Assembly: GCA_004557825.1 (NCBI GenBank)
Contig: SFFL01000002.1
Location: 1-64,000, forward strand
Origin: Bacteroidales bacterium
GTDB lineage: Bacteria; Bacteroidota; Bacteroidia; Bacteroidales; Muribaculaceae
Reading direction: 5' to 3'
Length of the DNA: 64,000 nucleotides
Part shown: piece by piece, positions 50,570 through 59,141 of the stretch
How positions within the stretch are numbered: the first letter of the stretch is position 1
How the letters are laid out: every line of letters begins with the position of its first letter
Made by a program: the position numbers and the translations under genes
Notes under the pieces: model-generated
The model's input: only the letters and a program-made list of their open reading frames with translations
What the model was told of the DNA's origin: nothing
Database searches by the model: none

Positions 50570-52054
50570 ATGACCCTCGACCTACCGGCACAGCACAACG
50601 GCACAGCAGCCCCGGCAATCTCTGAAGAGAATGCCGGGCGCCGCTATTTTGATATGAATCTGCCGCAATGGCTGCTCGACCTGGCCTTCCTGCTGTCGTT
50701 GTCGCTCACCGGGTTGGGGTTGCCGCTGGGCAATCTGCTTGTGGTCTTCTTCCTGCTGCGCGCATGGAACCACGACCGCGAGGGATTCGTGTTTATGCTT
50801 ATGTTCAGCCTGGGAGAGTACGCTATATCATACCCCAAAGACCAGTGGGGCGTGAATCTGCTCTACCCGGCCACCTTCTGCTACTTCCTGGCGATGTGCC
50901 TTTTGCGCAAGAATCCCGTGCTCAAGCGCACTATCTGGTACTTCCTGGCGTATGTGGCATCCACTATTGTTCTTTGCGTTATAGCCCCGGAAACGCTCTC
51001 CAACCAGTGGCGCACCTTCCTTAGCTACATCAGCTTCGGCTCCTTCGCTATGTTTCTGCTCTGCTTTGCCAACCGCCCCTTCGACATCCACCGCTTCTGG
51101 AATCGAGTGTTCTCCTTGCAGCTGACAATATGCGCCTTCTACATCATCGACGGCTACATACTGCGCGGATGGGTGCTGGTACCGCTGTCGCACTGGCCTG
51201 AAGACTGGGGGCGCCCCTCTTATACCAACCTCTATATTTTCATTGACTCCTTCCCCCGCAAATATCCTCCCGGCCTATTCCCCCTGGCGCTGCTGATGTT
51301 CCCGATGGCCCGCCACTATAAACTGCGCTGGTGGCAATGGGGCATCATCATCGGGGCACTGATGGCATCGCGCACATTCACCGTAATCACCGGCCTGATT
51401 GTAGGCTACCTGCTCGCGATGGGCACCCTGCGCAAATACCTGCTCTACGGCGGATTTACATTTGCTGTATTTACCGCACTATATGTGGTGGATATGTCGA
51501 TGGCCGACCCATCCGAAGAAGGGAAGACTCCTATGCGAATAGCATCGAGTATCAACCAGTTCATCTCCATCAGCGAAGTGCAGGACGACGAGGATTTGGC
51601 CACCTTCGGTACCGGCCGTATGGCGCAAGCAATCCCGAAAGTCACAAACATATTTGAGACCGGCAACATCTGGACCGGCTTCGGGTTTGTGCCTGCTACC
51701 ACCACCAACCCGCGCTTCATCATTGAAAACGAACTGAGCCTCACCCAGGCCGACGAAGGAAGATATGTCGACGTGGTGTCGGTGGAAATAGCCCCCGTCA
51801 ACCTTTTCCTGCAACTCGGCTTCATCGGACTTGCCATTCACATAATCTTCATCATCGCGCTCTGCCGCCTTGTGCGCAATATGAAATATGGCAAATACTT
51901 CATTAATGTAATGGTGATAATGATTTGGTTCGGACTCTCAGGCTTCGCCTCATTTTGCTACTCAGCCGGCATCCTCATCTGCGCCCTCGCCTACGCAGCC
52001 GTTCTCCTCGCCAACAAGCACACCCACACGGAAAAATTGAAAATTGAAAATTAA
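50570..52054 (+). CDS. O-antigen polymerase-like membrane protein (Wzy type)
   Basis: 494 residues with about 11-12 hydrophobic segments and a large periplasmic loop (about 300-405) containing FGTGRMAQAIPKVTNIFETG and NIWTGFGFVPATTTNPRF. The layout is that of Wzy/WaaL ligase-polymerase proteins, in which the loop is catalytic. Position after Wza and Wzc genes supports polymerisation of an exported glycan. The start could be 50570 or the later ATG at 50654 (MNLPQWLLDLAFLL). The last residues (EKLKIEN) are encoded by an AT-rich repeat tract, so the C terminus appears modified by an insertion. Confidence 0.75.
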   Translation: MTLDLPAQHNGTAAPAISEENAGRRYFDMNLPQWLLDLAFLLSLSLTGLGLPLGNLLVVFFLLRAWNHDREGFVFMLMFSLGEYAISYPKDQWGVNLLYPATFCYFLAMCLLRKNPVLKRTIWYFLAYVASTIVLCVIAPETLSNQWRTFLSYISFGSFAMFLLCFANRPFDIHRFWNRVFSLQLTICAFYIIDGYILRGWVLVPLSHWPEDWGRPSYTNLYIFIDSFPRKYPPGLFPLALLMFPMARHYKLRWWQWGIIIGALMASRTFTVITGLIVGYLLAMGTLRKYLLYGGFTFAVFTALYVVDMSMADPSEEGKTPMRIASSINQFISISEVQDDEDLATFGTGRMAQAIPKVTNIFETGNIWTGFGFVPATTTNPRFIIENELSLTQADEGRYVDVVSVEIAPVNLFLQLGFIGLAIHIIFIIALCRLVRNMKYGKYFINVMVIMIWFGLSGFASFCYSAGILICALAYAAVLLANKHTHTEKLKIEN

Positions 52055-52059
52055 AAATT
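52032..52059. repeat. AT-rich heptad tract overlapping a stop codon
   Basis: AAAAATTGAAAATTGAAAAT followed by TAAAAATTC supplies the last codons and stop of the Wzy-like gene. It is the inverse of the tract at 28511-28541. Confidence 0.7.
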
Positions 52060-52065
52060 CAAGGT

Positions 52066-52147
52066 CCACCCGGCGTTAGGGGCGCGGCCACCCGAAGGTG
52101 AAGGGGCTTGGCCACCCGGCGGTAGGGGCGCGATATATCGCGGCCGC
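52066..52147. repeat. Pair of GTAG-headed REP-like elements
   Basis: CCACCCGGCG followed by (G/T)TAGGGGCGCG occurs at 52066 and again at 52112. The second continues as a full element (52122-52147) with the palindrome GCGATATATCGC and CGGCCGC. The first is a shortened variant. Confidence 0.75.
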
Positions 52148-52164
52148 ACCCGGATGGCAGAGGG

Positions 52165-52188
52165 GGGGTCGGCTACGCCGACCCCCAT
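52165..52188. repeat. GC-rich hairpin
   Basis: GGGGTCGGC and GCCGACCCC enclose TAC, giving a compact hairpin between the convergent Wzy-like and helicase genes. It may serve as a terminator. A related hairpin (GGTCGGC/GCCGACC) is at 39991-40008. Confidence 0.7.
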
Positions 52189-52238
52189 AAGACTGACAAG
52201 AGATGCGAGGAACCCTGGGAGCGAGGAATAATGGAGGG

Positions 52239-55200
52239 TTAGGAAACGGGGATGAGGAGAGACTTGAGGGGGTAGAAAATGTAGCCGGTGACGGGGGTGT
52301 AGCCGCATGCGGAGAGCAGCGCCATATAGTCGCGCACCTGTTCGCAGTAGCGTTTCAACTCGTGCGAGGGACGTCCATCGGCATCGTAGGGAGCGCCGAA
52401 TTTATAGTCGATTACCACCGTTTCGCCGCCGGGCATCACCACGATTCTATCGGGGCGCTTCAGCGAGGTGGCCGCGGTGAAGGGGCGTTCGTTCATAACC
52501 TCCTCCCACTCCTCAAACCAGGGGCGCACGCTCTCGGCGGAGATCGCTTGCGTGAGCCGGTCGAGATACCCGCGCCACACACGTTCTTCCACACCATAGC
52601 GATATGCCTGGCGCTCCATCGCTCCCGGCAGGTCGGCGATATGCCGCACACGTGCCAGCACATCGTGCAGGAAGATGCCGGTACCCCTTTCATCCGACGT
52701 GTCGTATATCATTTCTTCGGCTTGCTCCGAAGCTAAGAGCATCTCGTCGGGACGCTCCACATTGTATTCCTCCAACACGGTATCGTAGGGAATCGACGCG
52801 TCGAACGACTTCGGCCTGCCTCCCTCATCGCCAGTGTATTCAAGCACCTGCTTGGGGAAAGCATCCTCCCGGGGCGCCTCAGCGGCGGCCTCAGCCTCCT
52901 TCTTTTCCGTAAACGGCGAAGTAGGTGCGCCATATTCCAGCACGCGCGCACAATAGTGAGGCTGCTCGTCATCCCCGAGGCCGGTATAACCGGTAGTGAG
53001 CGGCGTAGCCACGGGGCGCCCCTTCGGTTCGGCATCGAGGCATCTACCCACCCCATCGAGCCAGGGACGCATCTCCGCAGCGCGGTCGCGATCCTCCCCG
53101 TCAAGCAGACGGTCCACAGCCTTGTCGTCGGCGCCAAGGTCGCGCAATTGCTCTACTGCCTTGAACATCAGCGAGGCCATCGTCGACGGCTTCCCGTCGG
53201 CGCCCGGGCGGTTGACATTCGTGTCGGCATAGATAATCAGCTCGCGGCCGGCGCGTGTGAAGGCCACATACGCCACATTCAGCGCATCCACAAGCTGCGT
53301 GCGCTCCATTTCGTTTACCGCATCGGCAAACATCGGGAATTGCTTCAGTTTAGTCGACGCTTTCAGCGGCATATACTGCGGCACCACCGCCGGGTCGATT
53401 CCGGGGAAGGCATCGCGGTCGAGCTCAAACCAGCGCATATCCCTGATATCCACCATTCTGCGTGTGAGGAAGGGGATGTGCACACAGGGATATTCCAAAC
53501 CCTTCGATTTGTGTATGGTGGTGACAGTAATCGCCGCCATACCCTCGGGCAGCGGCAAGGTGGTGTATTTACCCTTGTTGTCCCAGAAATCGAGAAATTC
53601 CTCCACATCGGCCTGACCGCGCTCCTCATATTCCATAACCATATCCTGGAAGGCGGTGATAAATGCGGCCTCACTGTCGCGAAGCTCCTTTGAGAGGAAT
53701 TTGCCGATGATATGCTCCACCATCGCATAGAGATTGGGGCACTCCCGGTCGGTGCGGCGGCCGCGCTCGTCGGCCAGCACATTCTGCCACTGCGCATCGT
53801 CGGTGCCGGGAATGCGCACCGAGGTAGCCTCCACGGCTATGCGGAGCGCCTCATCAGGCTCAGTGTGCCGCGCCAATTCCACTTCATACCTGTGTATGAG
53901 CCTGTTGCGCAGGAATTCCGGGTTCTCCCGCTCCTCGGGGGTTTCCGGCTTCCGGGAATAATCCTGAATATATTGCGGAGTAGTGGTAAGGCGCAGAATC
54001 CCCACAAGCAGATTGATGGCGGGCGATGTGGATATGGCCAGCGCGTCGCTCGACACGATATCCACCTTGCCGCACTTCCAGCCGGGGGTGTGCATCAGGT
54101 TCAGCAGAAATTCTATCACCTTGCGCCCCTCGTCGTGAGAGCGCACCAGCACGGCGATGTCGGCAGGAGAATACCCTGCCAAAAGCTGCCGGTGAATCTC
54201 CTCGCCCATCAGGCGCAGAGATGTAGTATCTTTTTCCCACTTGATTTCGGCGGTCTCTTCCGGCGCGTCGGTGCCAGCTTCGTCCGGCGTACCTGCGCCA
54301 GCTTCTGGCGCGTCCTTATCATCCGGCTTCTCTTTACCCGTTTCCGGGGGGAAAACCACCTTCACGTAGCCGGGGCCCATCTCCGGATTGTCGCGGCGCT
54401 TATCGCACACCTGCTGCACCAGCGTGCTGTAGGTGCGCCCCACCCCGGCATCGGGAAATTCGCGGTCGAGCACCTGCACCATTGCGGCGAAAAGCGAATT
54501 ATTGAACACCACCACATTGCGGCAGCTGCGGAAGTTGGTATTGTCGGCGATGCGGCGGCCGCGCACATCTATCATCTCGCTGCGTGAGGCGGCGTCGGTC
54601 AGGCCGAACGCATCCACGATTTGCTCCTCCACGATGCTGCCAAGCAGTTCTGGCCGGGAGTTGCGGAAGCGGTAGATACATTGCTTTTCATCGCCGATGA
54701 TAAGATTGTCGTTACCCTCGCCCAGCGAGTTATATACAAGCGGCCAGAGGCAGTCCCACTGCATCTCCGAGGTGTCCTGAAACTCATCAATCAGGAAGTG
54801 GCGGATATTGTAGCCGATGCGGTCGTAGACAAAGGGCACCTCCTCGGCGCAGATCACCGAGTGGAGGAGCTGACTGGTATCGGCCAGGAGGAAGGCATCC
54901 TCCTCGCGGCAATACTCCTCGATGCGGCGCCCCACGGCGCTGAACAGCGCGAGCATATATATCTGGCGGCGCAGTGTCCTATACATACTCTCGTCGTAGA
55001 AGTATTGCAATCCCAGTCTGAGGATGTCGACGAGGGCGGCATCATCCTCCGGCGACGGAGTGGCCTTGGCGGTCCAGCGCTTCGAGAAGGTAGCGTCGAG
55101 AGAGGCCGGAGAATTGTCGGCAGGCACCGCCGAGGGGAGGATAGTGCGGAGCTTCCCCTTGTCGTCGAACACCGAATAGGAGAAGTCGCCGCGGCTCCAC

Positions 55201-56075
55201 GCTTCGAGGTATTGCTCGCGGAGCCGTTTGCTCATCTTGCTCAGGTCGTTGGCGCCGACAAACGCCTCGGCTACGCGGCGGATTTCATCGGCGCGCTTCT
55301 TGAGCGCATCGTTCATACCACGGTAGAACCCCTCCACGGCGTCGGGGTGGTCCATATACGCCTTTATGTCGCGATAGTTGCGCCGGAAAAACTCATTGCG
55401 CAGCCGGGCGATGTCGCCAATCAGCTGCCGCTGCAGGCTCGATCCGCGCAAAAACAGGTTGGCGTTGCTCCCTTCGTCGATATATTGCTCCATATATTTC
55501 TGGAGCCAGCCCGAAAGCAGCTGCCGCGCATAGCGCTCCTGCGCTCCCAGCCCGTAGGCGGGGCGGTTGATGTCGCTCATCAGCTTACCCACGGCCAGCT
55601 CCACGGGCGACACCTCGTCAAGCTCCAGGCTGAAATCCTCGGGCAGGTCGAGTTCGCGCGTAAACACTCGCAGCACGTTCTGGAAGAAGGAGTCGATGGT
55701 GCTTACGTTGAACCAGGAGAAGTTGAACAGCACATCGGAAAGCGCTCTGCGGGCAGCGGCAGCCAGGGTGGCGTCGTCGCATCCGTAGAGCGCGCAAAGA
55801 TCGTCGCGATGGTCAATGCGTTTCCTGTCGGTGGCATTGGCCAGCTCGTCGAGCCGCGAGATGATACGTGCGGTCATCTCGGCAGTCGACTTGTTGGTAA
55901 AAGTTATGGCCAGTATGCGCGAATGGGGTTTGGTTTTCAGGAAACCGTAGTCACCGGCGCCGTAAAGGTGCATTTTGCCATCCTCTCCTCGTTCGCCGAG
56001 GAGCATAGAGAGATACTTGCCTGTAAGCGAATAGGTTTTGCCGGAGCCGGCCGATGCCTTCTTGATGTGCAGCAT
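52239..56075 (-). CDS. RecB/AddA-like helicase-nuclease
   Basis: 1278 residues of the UvrD superfamily. Walker A is ASAGSGKT at residues 7-14, then ILAITFTNKSTAEM (motif Ia), LIDEFQDTSEMQWDCLWPL (motif II), LIIGDEKQCIYRFRNSRPEL (motif III), AAITVTTIHKSKGLEYPCVH (motif V) and LNVAYVAFTRAGRELIIY (motif VI). The C-terminal PD-(D/E)xK nuclease has VVIDYKFG (about residue 1220) and a preceding GTGIFLHDVLARV. It probably processes double-strand breaks for recombination. No AddB-like gene lies next to it in this window. It is 15 bp after the GH2 gene on the same strand. Confidence 0.9.
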   Translation of the reverse strand: MLHIKKASAGSGKTYSLTGKYLSMLLGERGEDGKMHLYGAGDYGFLKTKPHSRILAITFTNKSTAEMTARIISRLDELANATDRKRIDHRDDLCALYGCDDATLAAAARRALSDVLFNFSWFNVSTIDSFFQNVLRVFTRELDLPEDFSLELDEVSPVELAVGKLMSDINRPAYGLGAQERYARQLLSGWLQKYMEQYIDEGSNANLFLRGSSLQRQLIGDIARLRNEFFRRNYRDIKAYMDHPDAVEGFYRGMNDALKKRADEIRRVAEAFVGANDLSKMSKRLREQYLEAWSRGDFSYSVFDDKGKLRTILPSAVPADNSPASLDATFSKRWTAKATPSPEDDAALVDILRLGLQYFYDESMYRTLRRQIYMLALFSAVGRRIEEYCREEDAFLLADTSQLLHSVICAEEVPFVYDRIGYNIRHFLIDEFQDTSEMQWDCLWPLVYNSLGEGNDNLIIGDEKQCIYRFRNSRPELLGSIVEEQIVDAFGLTDAASRSEMIDVRGRRIADNTNFRSCRNVVVFNNSLFAAMVQVLDREFPDAGVGRTYSTLVQQVCDKRRDNPEMGPGYVKVVFPPETGKEKPDDKDAPEAGAGTPDEAGTDAPEETAEIKWEKDTTSLRLMGEEIHRQLLAGYSPADIAVLVRSHDEGRKVIEFLLNLMHTPGWKCGKVDIVSSDALAISTSPAINLLVGILRLTTTPQYIQDYSRKPETPEERENPEFLRNRLIHRYEVELARHTEPDEALRIAVEATSVRIPGTDDAQWQNVLADERGRRTDRECPNLYAMVEHIIGKFLSKELRDSEAAFITAFQDMVMEYEERGQADVEEFLDFWDNKGKYTTLPLPEGMAAITVTTIHKSKGLEYPCVHIPFLTRRMVDIRDMRWFELDRDAFPGIDPAVVPQYMPLKASTKLKQFPMFADAVNEMERTQLVDALNVAYVAFTRAGRELIIYADTNVNRPGADGKPSTMASLMFKAVEQLRDLGADDKAVDRLLDGEDRDRAAEMRPWLDGVGRCLDAEPKGRPVATPLTTGYTGLGDDEQPHYCARVLEYGAPTSPFTEKKEAEAAAEAPREDAFPKQVLEYTGDEGGRPKSFDASIPYDTVLEEYNVERPDEMLLASEQAEEMIYDTSDERGTGIFLHDVLARVRHIADLPGAMERQAYRYGVEERVWRGYLDRLTQAISAESVRPWFEEWEEVMNERPFTAATSLKRPDRIVVMPGGETVVIDYKFGAPYDADGRPSHELKRYCEQVRDYMALLSACGYTPVTGYIFYPLKSLLIPVS

Positions 56076-56090
56076 ACTGTGATAATATGG

Positions 56091-58544
56091 TTAGCGCACG
56101 GGCACTGTCAGGGTGGCGGCTTTCACGCCGGGAGCGGTGGCTTTCAGCGTCACCTCGCCGGGGGTCTTGCCGGAGCGCACGATGGCGGTGGCGGCGCCGC
56201 TGAAGAGCTTCATTTCAGGATTCTGGAAGGGAAGCAGGCAGGTGGGGTCGCCGTTGGCTGCGGCCTCATAGCTACCGGCACCCGATACGGCGAATTTCAC
56301 CATACGGTCGTCGGTGGGCACGATGTTGCCATTCTTGTCGGCAACCTGTACGGTCACATAGAGCAGGTCGTCGCCGTCAGCCTTCAGCTCCTTCACAGCG
56401 GGAGTGAGCACTAAGTGATGCGGCTTTCCGGCGGTGCGGACAACCTTCTCGGCCACGGGTGTGCCGGCGGCGTCGTAAGCCACCACCTTCAGTTCGCCCG
56501 GCTCATAGCGGGTATCCATCCACATCAGGCGGTAGCGGTTGAGCAGCGTGGAATCATTCTTCTCGCGCACGCCCTGGCTCTTGCCGTTGATAAACAGCTC
56601 GGCCTTGGGATAGCTGGTGTAGACAAACACCGGAGTCACTTCCCCCTCGCGGCCTTTCCAGTTCCAGTGCGGAAGCACGTGCAGGGTGGGATCCTGCTTG
56701 TTCCACTGCGAACGGTAGAGATAGAAGCGGTCTTTGGGCAGCGAGGCCAGGTCGATGATGCCGAACATCGAGCTGTGGTTGGGCCAGGAGTCCACATCGT
56801 AGGGGGAAGGCTCGCCGAGATAGTCGAAGCCGGTCCAGACGAACTGTCCGATTACCCAGTCGTGGTCGTCGTCGCGGGCAAAGTCGATGTCGGGAGTGTT
56901 AGACCAGCTGCAGCTTTCCACATCATAGCTGTCGCTCTGATGGTCGGCATGCGTGGCTGTGTGGCGACAGATGCTGTCGGGGAGCACTACCGGGAAGTGG
57001 TATACGCCGCGCGACGACACGGTGGAGGCGGTCTCCGATCCGAGCACTATCTGCTGGGGCAGGCGGGAATAAATCTTGTCGTAGAACTGCGGCTTGTAAT
57101 TGAAGCCGGGGATGTCGAGAGCGGCGGCAAAACCGTTGTCGAGCACCGAGTTGATCTGATCCATACCGCAGGTAACAGGGCGTGTGGGGTCGAGCTTGTG
57201 CACCAGATTCTGGAGCATCTGCAGCTCATCCATACCTACTTCACCCCACTGCGAGGGCACTTCGTTGCCGATCGACCACATCACCACTGAGGGGTTGTTG
57301 CGGTAATGCTCCACCATATTGGTGATGTCGCGCTCAGCCCAGTCGTGGAAGCTGCTGCCGTAGCCGTTCTCCGATTTGGGTCGGAAGCCCCAGTCGTCGA
57401 AAGACTCCACCATCAGCATCATACCCATCTCGTCGCACAGCTCCACAAGCTCCGGAGCGGGCATATTGTGGGAGGTGCGGATGGCGTTGGCGCCCATATC
57501 CTTCAGCAGCTTGATCTGATGGCGCAGAGCCGAACGGTTCACGGCAGCGCCGAGTGGGCCGAGGTCGTGGTGGTTGCACACACCTTTGAATTTGGTGGGC
57601 TTGCCATTGAGGAAGAATCCTTTCTGAGGGATATATTCGAGGCTGCGGATGCCGAAACGGGTGGAATACTCGTCGACCTCCTTGCCGCCGACGCTGAGGG
57701 TGGTGCGGGCGGTGTAGAGCGCCGGAGTTTCGGGGCTCCAGAGCTGCGGACGCTCAACCAGGAAATTCTGCGCGAACTCCTGACTGCGGGCGATATATTC
57801 CGAATTGTCGTGAGCCACTTCCTTCCCCTGCGGGTCGAGAATTACGGTGGAAACATTCACCTTCTCGCCGTTGGGCCACTCTTTCAACTTCTTTGCGCCA
57901 TCGATTCGGAGGTTGAGGCGCACCGAGGCATATTCGTCCGACACCTTGGGGGTGGTCACGTAGGTGCCCCAAACGGGGATATGCACGCGGTCGGTCGACA
58001 CCAGGTGGACATTGCGGTAGAGGCCGGCGCCGGGATACCAGCGCGAGGCACGCTCATAGTTCTCCAGATCTACCTGCAGATTGTTCACACCGGGCTTCAG
58101 GTCGGCATTGTCGAGATTTACATAGAAGGAATTATAACCGTAGGGCCACTGAGCCACCTCATTGCCGTTGACCAGCACATGGGCATTGCTCATAGCGCCG
58201 TCGAACACCAGGGTGTAGCTGCGGCCGGTGGTGTCGGGCACCTCGAAGGTGGTGCGGTAAACACCCTTGCCGATGAAGGGCAGACCGCCGGTGCGGCCGG
58301 CTTTCAGCGACTTCTCCGTTTCGAGATTCTGCTCGATGGCAATCTCCTGGAGGTCGTTGTTAATATCGAAGGGACCATAGATTGCCCAGTCGTGGGGCAC
58401 ACGCACATTCTGCCAGCTCTTGGCTTCTGCGGCTGTGCCCTTCGAGAACTGCCAGCCATCATTGAGGGTGGTGACAGTGCGCTGGGCTGTAGCCGTAAAT
58501 GCCGCCACGGCGGCAATCATAAAACTCAGTCTTAAGTTTCTCAT
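56091..58544 (-). CDS. Secreted GH2 glycosidase (beta-galactosidase-like)
   Basis: 817 residues. A signal peptide (to about residue 20) precedes the jelly-roll sugar-binding domain (TLNDGWQF, VRVPHDWAIYGPFD, GKGVYRTTFEVP), the immunoglobulin-like domain and the TIM barrel. The acid/base Glu is in WSIGNEVPSQW (about 425). The nucleophile is in LGSETAS (about 502), with VWTGFDYLGEPSPYD after it. C-terminal Ig-like domains follow (DUF4982- and invasin-type). It lacks a sorting tail, so it is probably periplasmic. Specificity cannot be read from sequence; beta-galactosidase is most likely and beta-glucuronidase or beta-mannosidase are alternatives. Confidence 0.88.
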   Translation of the reverse strand: MRNLRLSFMIAAVAAFTATAQRTVTTLNDGWQFSKGTAAEAKSWQNVRVPHDWAIYGPFDINNDLQEIAIEQNLETEKSLKAGRTGGLPFIGKGVYRTTFEVPDTTGRSYTLVFDGAMSNAHVLVNGNEVAQWPYGYNSFYVNLDNADLKPGVNNLQVDLENYERASRWYPGAGLYRNVHLVSTDRVHIPVWGTYVTTPKVSDEYASVRLNLRIDGAKKLKEWPNGEKVNVSTVILDPQGKEVAHDNSEYIARSQEFAQNFLVERPQLWSPETPALYTARTTLSVGGKEVDEYSTRFGIRSLEYIPQKGFFLNGKPTKFKGVCNHHDLGPLGAAVNRSALRHQIKLLKDMGANAIRTSHNMPAPELVELCDEMGMMLMVESFDDWGFRPKSENGYGSSFHDWAERDITNMVEHYRNNPSVVMWSIGNEVPSQWGEVGMDELQMLQNLVHKLDPTRPVTCGMDQINSVLDNGFAAALDIPGFNYKPQFYDKIYSRLPQQIVLGSETASTVSSRGVYHFPVVLPDSICRHTATHADHQSDSYDVESCSWSNTPDIDFARDDDHDWVIGQFVWTGFDYLGEPSPYDVDSWPNHSSMFGIIDLASLPKDRFYLYRSQWNKQDPTLHVLPHWNWKGREGEVTPVFVYTSYPKAELFINGKSQGVREKNDSTLLNRYRLMWMDTRYEPGELKVVAYDAAGTPVAEKVVRTAGKPHHLVLTPAVKELKADGDDLLYVTVQVADKNGNIVPTDDRMVKFAVSGAGSYEAAANGDPTCLLPFQNPEMKLFSGAATAIVRSGKTPGEVTLKATAPGVKAATLTVPVR

Positions 58545-58621
58545 GACATCTGTTACTGTGAAATTACTATTTCTATTAAGACGTTTGAAAACCCTTTTTC
58601 CGTATAAAATCGTGGTTAAAT

Positions 58622-58990
58622 TTACTTAAACACGAAATATACGGCCAGAATCAGGCACACAAACGCCGCAAAATGATTCCAGTGAAGCGACTCCCCCCGG
58701 AAGAATACCACCGTAAAAACGGTGAACACCACCAGCGTAATCACCTCCTGAATCACCTTCAGCTGCATCAGCGTAAACGCCCCGCCATTCCCCGCATATC
58801 CCATGCGGTTGGCCGGCACCTGACAGGTATATTCCAGCAGGGCAATACCCCACGACACAAGAATCACAACATACAGCGGAGTATTGCTTGTGAACACCCC
58901 CGCCTGCTGCAGCTTCAGATGCCCGTACCACGCGAACGTCATAAAGATATTCGATACCACAAGCAATCCGATAGTCAACCATCCATTCAT
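58622..58990 (-). CDS. DUF486 (DMT-like) membrane protein
   Basis: 122 residues with four transmembrane helices. Family blocks are LLVVSNIFMTFAWYGHLK and SWGIALLEYTCQVPANRMGY, with LKVIQEVITL next to them. These small proteins belong to the drug/metabolite transporter superfamily, and their substrates are unknown. It is on the same strand as GH2, 77 bp upstream of it, with no sign of functional linkage. Confidence 0.88.
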   Translation of the reverse strand: MNGWLTIGLLVVSNIFMTFAWYGHLKLQQAGVFTSNTPLYVVILVSWGIALLEYTCQVPANRMGYAGNGGAFTLMQLKVIQEVITLVVFTVFTVVFFRGESLHWNHFAAFVCLILAVYFVFK

Positions 58991-59090
58991 ATCTTATTCA
59001 ATTTTTACACCCCGCAAAGTTACGCATTTTCCCCGACATTTTCATCCCCCGGCCTCCTCCTCCCACTTTCAAATTGTCCACAATCGTAAA

Positions 59091-59122
59091 GGGGGCTGCA
59101 TCAGGTCGATACAGCCCCCCTT
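59091..59122 (-). terminator. Terminator of the choice-of-anchor J protein gene
   Basis: On the minus strand GGGGGGCTGTATC is followed by GACCTGATGCAGCCCCC and TTTAC. The hairpin starts about 20 bp past the stop at 59142. Confidence 0.7.
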
Positions 59123-59141
59123 GTATAGGATATGGGAATTA

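Noticed and set aside
54621..58535. Plus-strand open frames opposite the helicase and GH2 genes
   Set aside because: Same codon-bias shadow effect; no start context or recognisable domain.
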